The notes beneath the pieces are model-generated. The model had not been told where the DNA came from, did not search any database, and saw only the letters and a program-made list of their open reading frames with translations. Positions 46,500-54,651 of a DNA stretch of 64,000 nucleotides are shown here, in pieces; position 1 is the first letter of the stretch, and each line of letters begins with the position of its first letter. Made by a program: the position numbers and the translations under genes. This DNA is from Pseudomonas beijingensis (GTDB lineage Bacteria > Pseudomonadota > Gammaproteobacteria > Pseudomonadales > Pseudomonadaceae): positions 4,530,001-4,594,000 of the forward strand of contig NZ_CP117425.1 of NCBI RefSeq assembly GCF_030687295.1, in the 5' to 3' direction.

Positions 46500-47381
46500 C
46501 TAAACCCGTTCGATGGCCCGTTCGCCAAACAACCCCGCCGGACGCACCAGCAGAAACAGCAGCGCCAGCACGTAGGGAAACCAGTTCTCGATGCCACTAC
46601 CGATGAAGGGCCCGAGGTAAACCTCCGCCAGCTTCTCCGAAGCACCGATAATCAGGCCGCCGACAATCGCCCCGCTGATGGAGGTGAAGCCGCCGATGAT
46701 CAACACCGGCAAGGCCTTGAGCACCACCAGCGAGAGCGAGAACTGCACCCCGAGGCGAGCGCCCCAGAGCAGGCCGGCGACCAACCCGACAAACCCCGCC
46801 ACCGCCCACACCACCACCCAGACCCGCTGCAAACGAATGCCCACGGCCAGCGCCGCCAGTGGGTCATCGGCCACCGCCCGCAACGACAATCCGAGCCGGG
46901 TCTTGTTGAACAACCAGGACAACAGCAGCACCAGGAACGCCGCAGTCAATGCGGCAAAAATGTCGAACTGCGACAACAACATCCCGCCCAGTTCCAGCGG
47001 TTCATCACTGATACCCAGTTCCAGGCCATGCACCTGGGCGCCCCACAGTGCCTGGGCGAAGCCTTCAATGACGTAGGACAGCCCGAGGGTGGCCATGAAC
47101 AGCGTGATTGGCGAACGGTTGACCAAGGGCCGCAGCACCACCCGCTCCACCGCCACGGCGATCAGCACCATGGCCGCCAGGCTGATGACGAACGCCAGCC
47201 AGAACGGCACACCGCGCTCCAGCAGGCTGACGAAGGTCAGCGCCGAGAACAGCACCATCGCGCCCTGGGCGAAATTGAACACCCCGGAGGCCTTGTAGAT
47301 CAGCACGAAACCGATGGCCACCAAGGCGTACATCACCCCCGCCAACAATCCGCCAATCAATACTTCAAAGAAAAATTCCAT
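46500..47381 (-). CDS. Branched-chain-type ABC importer permease (LivH-like)
   Basis: A 293-aa permease with GLLAGVMYALVAIGFVLIYK at the N-terminus, FNFAQGAMVLFSAL, LRAVADDPLAALAVGI and GGFTSISGAIVGGLIIGASE, all standard for LivH. It pairs with LivM. It begins 67 bp after livG, without a terminator-like element between them. Confidence 0.93.
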   Translation of the reverse strand: MEFFFEVLIGGLLAGVMYALVAIGFVLIYKASGVFNFAQGAMVLFSALTFVSLLERGVPFWLAFVISLAAMVLIAVAVERVVLRPLVNRSPITLFMATLGLSYVIEGFAQALWGAQVHGLELGISDEPLELGGMLLSQFDIFAALTAAFLVLLLSWLFNKTRLGLSLRAVADDPLAALAVGIRLQRVWVVVWAVAGFVGLVAGLLWGARLGVQFSLSLVVLKALPVLIIGGFTSISGAIVGGLIIGASEKLAEVYLGPFIGSGIENWFPYVLALLFLLVRPAGLFGERAIERV

Positions 47382-47448
47382 CGTCGCTCCTATTCGGCGG
47401 GCGCAACTTGCCTGCCCTCCCTGACGGGAAGGCGTCGAATATCCGGTG

Positions 47449-48231
47449 TCAGTGGCGAGTGCCCAGGTAGGCCGAAATGACCTCAGGGTTCTGCCGTACG
47501 TCTTCAGGCGAGCCGTCGCCGATCTTGCGACCGTAATCGAGCACCACCACGTGGTCGCTGATGTCCATGACCACGCCGATATCGTGCTCGATCAACACCA
47601 CCGTCGTGCCCAGCTCACGGTTGATGTCGACGATGAAGCGACTCATCTGCTGCTTCTCGTCGGCGTTCATCCCGGCCATGGGCTCGTCCAGCAGCAACAG
47701 CCGGGGCTCCGCCGCCAGCGCGCGGGCCAGCTCCACCCGTTTCTGCAAACCATAGGGCAGCGTGCCCACCAGGACGTCGCGCCAAGGCTGCAAATGCAGG
47801 AACGCAATGACCCGTTCGGCCGCTTCGCGCTGGCTGTCATCCTCGGCCCGGGCGCGACCGATGCGCAGCGCCTGCTCGATCCAGGTTCTGCGGCGCTTGA
47901 GGTTGCGTCCGGTAAGCACGTTGTCGAGCACGCTCATGCCCTTGAACAGCGCGATGTTCTGGAATGTCCGGGCAATGCCACGGACCGCCACGTCGTGGGG
48001 GCGCATCCGGCGCCGCTCCTGTCGATCAAAACGGATGTGCCCATCCTGGGCCTGGTACACGCCACTGATGACATTGAGCAGCGAACTCTTGCCGGCGCCG
48101 TTGGGGCCGATCAAGGCGCAGATCTCACCGGTGGCGACGCGAAAGCTGATGTCCGTGACCGCTTTGACGCCTTTGAATGACAGCGAAATATGCTCCAGCT
48201 CCAGCAAATGCGTGACGGCCGTCTCGGTCAT
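47449..48231 (-). CDS. Branched-chain-type ABC importer ATPase (LivG-like)
   Basis: A 260-aa ATPase: Walker A GPNGAGKSS, ARTFQNIALFKGMSVLDNVL, signature region YGLQKRVELARALA and Walker B LLLLDEPMAGMNADE, ending with EVISAYLGTRH. It partners LivF. It starts 14 bp after the degenerate AMP-ligase gene, an operon-like spacing. Confidence 0.93.
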   Translation of the reverse strand: MTETAVTHLLELEHISLSFKGVKAVTDISFRVATGEICALIGPNGAGKSSLLNVISGVYQAQDGHIRFDRQERRRMRPHDVAVRGIARTFQNIALFKGMSVLDNVLTGRNLKRRRTWIEQALRIGRARAEDDSQREAAERVIAFLHLQPWRDVLVGTLPYGLQKRVELARALAAEPRLLLLDEPMAGMNADEKQQMSRFIVDINRELGTTVVLIEHDIGVVMDISDHVVVLDYGRKIGDGSPEDVRQNPEVISAYLGTRH

Positions 48232-48245
48232 GGGGGCGTCTCCTC

Positions 48246-49406
48246 TCAGGCCAGTTGCGACTGGAGTCCGCTCCAGTCATCGGTGGTGTGCTGCACCAGG
48301 TTCGACGGTGCTTCCCAGTGGGCCGCGTCCTCCCACTGGCGAACCCTGATACCCAATACCTGGAAAAAGGCCTGGGTTTCGGGCGGCAAAGCATCGCCCA
48401 CCAGCAACGGCGCACGAGTCCGGGAAAAGCCCAGCACGTCGCGCAAAGGCCGGCGAACCAGCCAGTCCCCCAGGTGCCGTTGCAGCGGCACCGGTTGCGT
48501 TGCCAACGCCCAGTCCACCAGCCGGCGCGGCCAACTGCCCGACTCCGGCAAACGCTCCAACGCATAACGGTACAAGCGCTCGTAGGTTTCCCGCGTCCCG
48601 GCCACCAATGTCGGGCCCAGCTCGCGCCGGTCGCGATCACGGGTCGCCAGGTTCTCAGGGAAGTTCAGCCGAAAACCGGCCATCAACCAAGGCGCCAGCA
48701 GGTAGCGAGCTTGCCCGCCCGAAGCGAACGCCCGTGCGGCCAATGCCTCTTCGTGCCGGTCCAGGCCTTCACGCGTCACCAACCGCTGGCCCTCCTGCAA
48801 CAGCTCGGCGTGGCTGACGCGTTGCTCCTCAATCGCCTGACCGGCCCCGCGATAAAAGACAAAGGCCGTTTGCAGCACTCGCCCTTGCGGCGCCAGGCCA
48901 TCGATTGGCCGCTCGGCAACCAGCGTGGCGTAATCCAGCGCTTGCGCAAATGGCGCTGAATCCGACAGGCCACGCTTGTCGAGGTAGACCCACACTCCCA
49001 CGGTCACCCGCGCCGCATGCAGACGCCGCATTTCTTCCACGCCTTCGACCAGGACGAAACCCGGTTGCAGCGTGGCGAGCCGTTGCACCTGTTCGGCCGC
49101 TGCGTCCAGCGGGTCGAACAGGCTCGCCACGCCCCCCAGCCACTGCGCAGCCAATGCGGCAAGCAGCGCCTGCGGCCTGGGTCGGCTGATGATCGTCAGG
49201 GTCGCGCCCGCCGCAAAACCACGGGTTTGCAGGGCACTCGCCAAACGACGCACCTCGTCCGCCACATGCGCCCAGGTTCGCTCCTGCCAGACACCCAGGT
49301 GCTTATGGCGCAGCGCGACGTCCATGCCGTGCCGATGCGCCTGGCGCTGCAACCACTGGGGCAAGCTGGCCGGGACCGCGTCGAGTGTTTCGGTGAACGT
49401 GCCCAT
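48246..49406 (-). CDS. Degenerate, truncated AMP-binding (acyl-CoA synthetase-like) protein
   Basis: At 386 aa this is about 60% of a normal acyl-CoA synthetase. It keeps the N-terminal part (PQWLQRQAHRHGMDVALRHK, then ALLAALAAQWLGGVASLFDP) and the middle block of long-chain enzymes (YLLAPWLMAGFRLNFPENLA, ELGPTLVAGTRETYE). The ATP-binding loop TSGTTGxPKG is replaced by an unrelated-looking segment (VFYRGAGQAIEEQRVSH). The chain stops before the catalytic C-terminal motifs. Ligase activity is therefore very unlikely. The frame is intact and gene spacing is 14 bp on both sides. Full-length AMP-ligases often accompany Liv-type operons; this one seems vestigial or repurposed. Confidence 0.72.
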   Translation of the reverse strand: MGTFTETLDAVPASLPQWLQRQAHRHGMDVALRHKHLGVWQERTWAHVADEVRRLASALQTRGFAAGATLTIISRPRPQALLAALAAQWLGGVASLFDPLDAAAEQVQRLATLQPGFVLVEGVEEMRRLHAARVTVGVWVYLDKRGLSDSAPFAQALDYATLVAERPIDGLAPQGRVLQTAFVFYRGAGQAIEEQRVSHAELLQEGQRLVTREGLDRHEEALAARAFASGGQARYLLAPWLMAGFRLNFPENLATRDRDRRELGPTLVAGTRETYERLYRYALERLPESGSWPRRLVDWALATQPVPLQRHLGDWLVRRPLRDVLGFSRTRAPLLVGDALPPETQAFFQVLGIRVRQWEDAAHWEAPSNLVQHTTDDWSGLQSQLA

Positions 49407-49420
49407 GCTGCCTCCCGCGC

Positions 49421-50518
49421 TTAAGCGACCGCCGCCGTTTTGGCCGCCACTTTGCGTTGCTCCAGCTCACGCACCAGCGGCAGGACCTTGCGGCCGAAAT
49501 ACTCGACTTCTTCCTGGAAGTGCAGGAAACCGGCGAGTATCAAATCCACACCCACGGCCTTGAGGGCGACGATGCGTTCGGCGATCTGCTGCGGTGTGCC
49601 GATCAGGTTGGTCTTGAAGCCATCGTTGTATTGCACCAGGTCCTCGAAGCTGGACTTGGCCCAGTTGCCCTCGCCTTCCGGGCTGGACTTGCCGGCCTGC
49701 TTCGCCGCATCGCCAAAGGCATTGACGGCCTCGGGATCGGCCTGGTCGATGATCTGGGCGAGGACCGCACGGGCCTCTTCTTCGGTGTCGCGGGCAATGA
49801 CAAAGGCGTTCACGCCAACCTTGACCTTGTGGTGGTTGGCCGCGGCTTTCGCCTGGAGGTCATCGATCTGCGCCTTGACGCCCTCCACGGTATTGCCATT
49901 GGTGAAGTACCAGTCCGATACCCGAGCAGCCATGTCCCGAGCCGCACGTGAGCTGCCACCCTGGAAGATTTCCGGGTGCTGTTGCAGTGGTTTTGGCTTG
50001 AGGGTGTAGTCGTGGAAGCGGTAGAAGTCACCGCGCAAGGTGAAGTTGTCGGTGGTCCAGATGCCCTTGAGCGCAGTGATGAATTCTTCGGAACGGCGAT
50101 AGCGCTCATCGTGCTCCAGCCACGGCTCGCCAATGGCCGTGAATTCGCCCTTGAACCAGCCCGACACGATGTTGACCGCCACACGGCCGCCGGTCAGGTG
50201 ATCGATGGTCGCGATCTGCTTGGCCAACACCGACGGCGTCCACGGCCCCGGCAACACCGCGGCGATGACTTTCAGGCGCGTGGTGGCGGCCAACAAGGCA
50301 TGACTGAACGCCACGGACTCATGCTGGTATTCGGCGCCGTAACCGGCGGTAAAACGCACTTGGGACAGGGCGTAGTCGAAGCCGGCCGCCTCAGCGATCT
50401 GGGCCAGCTTGCGGTTGTAGTCGATGCCCCAGTCGGTGCGTTGTTCGATTTTGCTGACCACCAGCCCGCCACTGACGTTGGGCACCCAGTAGGCAAATTT
50501 GATCGTGTCCTGGCTCAT
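49421..50518 (-). CDS. sfnG: FMNH2-dependent dimethylsulfone monooxygenase
   Basis: A 365-aa flavin-dependent monooxygenase of the bacterial luciferase superfamily. The N-terminus IKFAYWVPNVSGGLVVSKIE is characteristic of SfnG. Other family blocks are LLAATTRLKVIAAVLPG, GGRVAVNIVSGWFKGEF and PEIFQGGSSRAARDMAA. SfnG splits dimethylsulfone to methanesulfinate using reduced FMN, releasing sulfur under sulfate limitation. Reduced flavin would come from the msuE-like reductase 39 bp upstream. The sigma-54 promoter ahead of that gene and the SfnR-like activator fit the known regulation. Confidence 0.93.
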   Translation of the reverse strand: MSQDTIKFAYWVPNVSGGLVVSKIEQRTDWGIDYNRKLAQIAEAAGFDYALSQVRFTAGYGAEYQHESVAFSHALLAATTRLKVIAAVLPGPWTPSVLAKQIATIDHLTGGRVAVNIVSGWFKGEFTAIGEPWLEHDERYRRSEEFITALKGIWTTDNFTLRGDFYRFHDYTLKPKPLQQHPEIFQGGSSRAARDMAARVSDWYFTNGNTVEGVKAQIDDLQAKAAANHHKVKVGVNAFVIARDTEEEARAVLAQIIDQADPEAVNAFGDAAKQAGKSSPEGEGNWAKSSFEDLVQYNDGFKTNLIGTPQQIAERIVALKAVGVDLILAGFLHFQEEVEYFGRKVLPLVRELEQRKVAAKTAAVA

Positions 50519-50557
50519 TGCATGTACTCCACGGCTCGTTTTGAAAGGAAAAATGGA

Positions 50558-51121
50558 TCAGGCGGCATTGGCGTTGCGCTGGGCATTCGGGTCCAGGCTC
50601 AACAACGCCGACTCGACGGCGCGCTCGATGCGCTCCAGCACCTGCGCATTGGAGATTCGGTACTGGCTGAAATCGGTTTCGCTGGCATAGACCCCCACCG
50701 GCAGGCTCAAGGCCTGGAAGAAACCGAACAGGGGCCGCAACTGGTGATCGATGATCAAGGCATGGCGATCCGAGCCCCCTGTCGCGGCCAACAGCACCGG
50801 TACATTCTTGAGGGCTTCGTGATGAACGAAATCGAACAGGTGCTTGAACAGGCCGGTGTACGACGCTCGGTACACCGGACTGGCGGCGATCAGCAGATCG
50901 GCCGATTCAATGGCATGCAGATCCTCCTGCACGGCAGCCGGCAACGCCTCGCGACGCAACACCCCGGCGAACTGTGGACCGACCTTGGCCAGTTCGATCA
51001 AGCGCACCTCGATCGGCAATTGCTGCCCGAGCCGGTCCACCAACGCCTGGAGCAGTGCCAGGGTGCGTGACGGGTACTGCACGCTGCCTGACACCGCCAC
51101 CACTTTGAATTGCTTGCTCAT
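50558..51121 (-). CDS. NAD(P)H-dependent FMN reductase, MsuE-like
   Basis: A 187-aa flavodoxin-fold reductase: VVAVSGSVQYPSRTLALLQA phosphate-binding loop, SADLLIAASPVYRASYTGLF flavin contact and PVLLAATGGSDRHALIID. MsuE (about 186 aa) supplies reduced FMN to sulfonate and sulfone monooxygenases. It is first in the operon, directly downstream of the -24/-12 promoter, with sfnG next. Confidence 0.9.
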   Translation of the reverse strand: MSKQFKVVAVSGSVQYPSRTLALLQALVDRLGQQLPIEVRLIELAKVGPQFAGVLRREALPAAVQEDLHAIESADLLIAASPVYRASYTGLFKHLFDFVHHEALKNVPVLLAATGGSDRHALIIDHQLRPLFGFFQALSLPVGVYASETDFSQYRISNAQVLERIERAVESALLSLDPNAQRNANAA

Positions 51122-51171
51122 CGTTTACCCCATGCCTGGAGACGCCACCTCAGCGTCTGCATGAGGTGTAG

Positions 51172-51187
51172 AGCAGCAACCGTGCCA
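51172..51187 (-). promoter_or_regulatory. Sigma-54 (-24/-12) promoter for the msuE-like/sfnG/liv operon
   Basis: On the minus strand TGGCACGGTTGCTGCT carries the full -24 element TGGCACG and a -12 TGC with the required 10 nt between GG and GC. It lies about 50 bp upstream of the ATG at 51121. The presence of an SfnR-like sigma-54 activator gene in the same cluster supports it. Confidence 0.8.
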
Positions 51188-51270
51188 GTTGAATATCACC
51201 TTAATAATCAATGGATTACATGAATCATCGAACCACTGCACTGTCGCCTGACGGGCAAGCTGTTGGTCCG

Positions 51271-51344
51271 CTGTTGCCTGGCGAACACCTGGCCTGCCGA
51301 TGCCCGTCGCGGCAACTGTTGCCCGGCACACAGTTGCGCAACAG
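51271..51344. promoter_or_regulatory. CTGTTGC repeats, candidate activator-binding region
   Basis: CTGTTGC occurs at 51271-51277 and 51316-51322, with the inverse GCAACAG at 51338-51344. They lie 85-160 bp upstream of the sigma-54 promoter of the divergent operon, an enhancer-like position, and also upstream of the flavoprotein gene at 51498. SfnR binding is a guess from position and symmetry. Confidence 0.4.
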
Positions 51345-51497
51345 ATTGTCCGCAGCCAGCACAGCCTTTCATCGATGAATGCCCTAAAGACCCCGCATTT
51401 ACGGGCGTCGGGCCCCGGGCATGGACTGTGCAATGGCCTTGGGCACCGGCAGGTTTTCACCCTGCCCGCCTACTCGCCATCCAGAAGGAACATCAAC

Positions 51498-52742
51498 ATG
51501 ACCGCACAGCAACAACACCTGCCGCCGATCCTTTCCACGGGCGCCGACTATGAACCCTTGGCCGAACGCTTCCGGCCGATCTTTGCGCGCATCCAGGCCG
51601 GCGCCCTGGCGCGTGAGCAGACGCGCAGCCTGCCCTTTGAACAGGTGAAATGGCTGAAGGAAGCCGGCTTTGGCGCCATCCGCGTACCGGTCGAATATGG
51701 CGGCGCCGGGGCCTCGTTGCCGCAGCTGTTGCAATTGCTGATCGAACTGGCCGAAGCCGATTCCAACCTGCCCCAGGCCTTGCGCGGGCACTTTGCATTT
51801 GTCGAAGACCGCCTCAACGCCCACGCCAGCAGCCCACAGGACACCTGGTTCAAGCGCTTTGTCGAGGGTGAGCTGGTGGGCAACGCCTGGACGGAAGTCG
51901 GCACGGTGAAAATCGGCGAGGTCATTACTCGGGTTTCCCGCCTGGGGGATCAATGGGTCGTCAATGGCACCAAGTACTACAGCACCGGCAGTATTTTCGC
52001 CGACTGGATCGACGTGTATGCCCAGCGCGACGACAACGGCGCCGACGTGATTGCCGCCGTCCGCGTGCACCAGCCGGGCGTCAAGCAAAACGATGACTGG
52101 GACGGCTTCGGCCAACGCACCACTGGCAGTGGGACGTCGCTGTTCGAGAATGCGTTGGTCGAGGTGGAAAACCTCATCGACTTCTCCACCCGCTTCAAAT
52201 ACCAGACCGCGTTTTATCAATTGGTGTTGCTGGCCGTGTTGACCGGCGCCGGCCGCGCTGCGGTCCACGACATCACCGAGCAAGTGCGCAAACGCACGCG
52301 GGTCTTCAGCACCGGCAATGCCAGCGAAGTGAGCCAGGACGTGCAGGTGCAACAAGTGGTCGGCAGGGCATCGGCCCAGGTCTACGCCGCCGAAGCCACC
52401 GCCCTGCGAGCCGCGAGCGCCTCCCAACGCGCCTATGAAAGCCGCTTCAGCCAGAACGCCGAGACCGAACACACCGCCAACATCGCCGCCGAGCTGGAGT
52501 CGGCCCAGGCCCAGGTGGTCATCTCCGACTTGGTATTACGTGCCACCAGCGACCTGTTCAATGCCCTCGGTGCTTCAGCCACCAGCACCAGCAAGGCTCT
52601 CGACCGCCACTGGCGCAATGCCCGCACCGCGGCCTCGCACAATCCGTTGATCTACAAGGAGCGCATTATTGGTGATTGGGAAATCAACGGGACGGAACCG
52701 CCTTATGTCTGGCAGATTGGCGGGGGGTCGAAGCAGCTGTGA
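51498..52742 (+). CDS. Acyl-CoA-dehydrogenase-fold flavoprotein of the SfnB/SfnC/DszC group
   Basis: A 414-aa protein with the acyl-CoA dehydrogenase fold. Family parts are AGFGAIRVPVEYGGAGASLP, GNAWTEVGTVKIGEV, WVVNGTKYYSTGSIFADWID, and a helical C-terminus with RHWRNARTAASHNP, as in DszC-like monooxygenases. Relatives near sfn genes (SfnB, SfnC) are needed for growth on sulfones and probably oxidise sulfur compounds with reduced flavin. I start at MTAQQQ (51498), after AAGGAACATCAAC, not at the earlier frame opening. It is divergent from the sfnG operon and shares its control region. Confidence 0.85.
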   Translation: MTAQQQHLPPILSTGADYEPLAERFRPIFARIQAGALAREQTRSLPFEQVKWLKEAGFGAIRVPVEYGGAGASLPQLLQLLIELAEADSNLPQALRGHFAFVEDRLNAHASSPQDTWFKRFVEGELVGNAWTEVGTVKIGEVITRVSRLGDQWVVNGTKYYSTGSIFADWIDVYAQRDDNGADVIAAVRVHQPGVKQNDDWDGFGQRTTGSGTSLFENALVEVENLIDFSTRFKYQTAFYQLVLLAVLTGAGRAAVHDITEQVRKRTRVFSTGNASEVSQDVQVQQVVGRASAQVYAAEATALRAASASQRAYESRFSQNAETEHTANIAAELESAQAQVVISDLVLRATSDLFNALGASATSTSKALDRHWRNARTAASHNPLIYKERIIGDWEINGTEPPYVWQIGGGSKQL

Positions 52743-52778
52743 GACGGCTACTGGCGGTTCCGCTTTTACAGCGGCTCA

Positions 52779-53030
52779 CTTCTGAAAAGCCGGAATGCCG
52801 GCCCAGGAAAAAGTAAGCAAATCGCTTTTGCCCCACCACTCGGCACCTTGCTTAGGCTCGGTGTGCCTGCTCGCGAAGACGGCGTCCCAGTCGAGGAAAA
52901 TGTTGGATGGGCCCGCCTCTTCGCGAGCAGGCTCGCCCCCACAGCGGTTCTGTGTTGAACACGAATTTTGTGTCCACTGAAGATCAAAATGTGGGAGCGA
53001 GCTTGCTCGCGATGAGGCCGACACATTCAA
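52779..53030. repeat. Intergenic repeat block with REP elements
   Basis: The gap after the flavoprotein gene has no gene. 52779-52870 resembles the block at 36841-36890 (shared AAAGTAA...GCTTAGGCTCGG order). An inverted REP pair lies near 52866-52942 (CCTGCTCGCGAAGA / CTCTTCGCGAGCAGG). A single GTGGGAGCGAGCTTGCTCGCGA copy lies at 52991. Confidence 0.75.
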
Positions 53031-53058
53031 CTTTAATGCAACGGCCTCCCCGCAACCC

Positions 53059-54639
53059 TCAGAGCGCCTCGCGCCCCGGCACCCCATCCACCAACCGCAG
53101 GATCCCCAGCGGGTTGGCATTCTTCAGCGGCTCGGGCAACAGGCTGTCGGGGTAGTTCTGGAAGCACACCGGGCGCAGGAAACGATCGATCGCCAATGTG
53201 CCCACCGACGTACCACGGGCATCGGATGTCGCCGGGTAAGGCCCGCCGTGCACCATCGAATCACACACCTCCACCCCGGTCGGATAACCGTTGAGCAGGA
53301 TGCGGCCAACTTTCTGTTCCAGCAGCGGCGTCAGTTCGCTGAAGCGTTCGAAGTCCGCCGGCTCGCCGATCATCGTGGCCGTCAGTTGGCCGTGCAGGCC
53401 GTTCAGCGCGGCGGTCAGTTGCGTCTGGTCGGCGACTTCGACAAACACCGTGGTCGGGCCGAACACTTCTTCTTGCAGCGCCTCATCACCGTTGATCAAC
53501 AGACTGGCGTCGGCCTTGAACAACTGCGGCTGGGCCTGGCTGCCCTGCTGCTCGCGCCCGGCCAGGCGTTCGATGCCCGAGTGCGCCAGCAGTTTCTGCA
53601 GACCCTTGCCGTAGCTTTGCAGCGTGCCGGCGTTGAGCATGGTCTGGGGCGCCTGGTCGCCGATCAGCGCAGCAACTTGCTGGGTGAAAGCAGTGAACTG
53701 CGGCGAGCGAATACCGATCACCAGGCCCGGGTTGGTACAGAACTGACCGCAGCCCTGCACCACCGAAGCGGTCAGGTCGCGAGCGATGCTCTCGGCGCGG
53801 GTCTCCAGCGCCTGCGGCAATACGATCACCGGGTTGATGCTCGACATTTCGGCGAACACCGGGATCGGCTGCGGCCGTGCGGCCGCCATGTCGCACAGGG
53901 CACGCCCGCCCTTGAGGGAACCGGTGAAACCCACGGCCTGGATCGCAGGATGCTTGACCAGCCATTCGCCGACGCCACCACCGTAGATCATGTTGAACAC
54001 ACCGACCGGCATCGCGGTTTTTTCAGCCGCGCGGATGATTGCATCGGCCACGTGCTCGGCGGTCGCCATATGGCCGCTGTGGGCCTTGAACACCACTGGG
54101 CAACCGGCGGCCAGGGCCGACGCGGTGTCGCCACCGGCCGTGGAAAACGCCAGAGGAAAGTTACTGGCGCCGAACACCGCCACTGGCCCCAGGCCGATGC
54201 GGTACTGACGCAGGTCTGGACGCGGCAACGGCGTGCGCTCAGGCAATGCCCGGTCGATGCGCGCGCCGTAGAAATCACCGCGACGCAGGACCTTGGCGAA
54301 CAGGCGCATCTGGCCGCTGGTGCGACCGCGCTCGCCCTGGATCCGTGCCGCTGGCAACGCGGTTTCACGGCAGACCACGGCCACGAAATCATCGCCCAAG
54401 GCATCCAATTCATCGGCAATGGCCTCGAGGAATTCGGCCCGGCGCACCGCGCTCAGGCTGCGATAGGCTGGATAAGCCGCTGCGGCGGCCTTGGCGGCGG
54501 CGTCGACTTCTTCGGCCGTGGCCTGGATGAATTCATGGGGCAAGGCCTCGCCGGTGCTGGCGTCGACGCTTTGCAGGCGAGTCTGGCCGGCCGCGCTGCG
54601 CGCCCCGCCGATGTAGTTGTGGCCAAGGATCTGGGTCAT
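53059..54639 (-). CDS. Alpha-ketoglutarate semialdehyde dehydrogenase (NADP-type aldehyde dehydrogenase)
   Basis: A 526-aa aldehyde dehydrogenase that should oxidise 2-oxoglutarate semialdehyde to 2-oxoglutarate, the last step of non-phosphorylative pentose-acid and hexarate breakdown. Cofactor-binding blocks are GPVAVFGASNFPLAFSTAGG and VFKAHSGHMATAE. The catalytic cysteine lies in GCGQFCTNPG and the general-base glutamate in VFAEMSSINP. AAAGGAG precedes the ATG at 54639, only 12 bp after the FAH-family gene. The neighbours supply its substrate. Confidence 0.9.
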   Translation of the reverse strand: MTQILGHNYIGGARSAAGQTRLQSVDASTGEALPHEFIQATAEEVDAAAKAAAAAYPAYRSLSAVRRAEFLEAIADELDALGDDFVAVVCRETALPAARIQGERGRTSGQMRLFAKVLRRGDFYGARIDRALPERTPLPRPDLRQYRIGLGPVAVFGASNFPLAFSTAGGDTASALAAGCPVVFKAHSGHMATAEHVADAIIRAAEKTAMPVGVFNMIYGGGVGEWLVKHPAIQAVGFTGSLKGGRALCDMAAARPQPIPVFAEMSSINPVIVLPQALETRAESIARDLTASVVQGCGQFCTNPGLVIGIRSPQFTAFTQQVAALIGDQAPQTMLNAGTLQSYGKGLQKLLAHSGIERLAGREQQGSQAQPQLFKADASLLINGDEALQEEVFGPTTVFVEVADQTQLTAALNGLHGQLTATMIGEPADFERFSELTPLLEQKVGRILLNGYPTGVEVCDSMVHGGPYPATSDARGTSVGTLAIDRFLRPVCFQNYPDSLLPEPLKNANPLGILRLVDGVPGREAL

Positions 54640-54651
54640 CGCAAGTCTCCT

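Noticed and set aside
51276..51291. Plus-strand sigma-54 promoter (TGGCGAACACCTGGCC region) for the flavoprotein gene
   Set aside because: Spacing of GG and GC is right but both elements match the consensus poorly, and it lies over 200 bp from the start codon.
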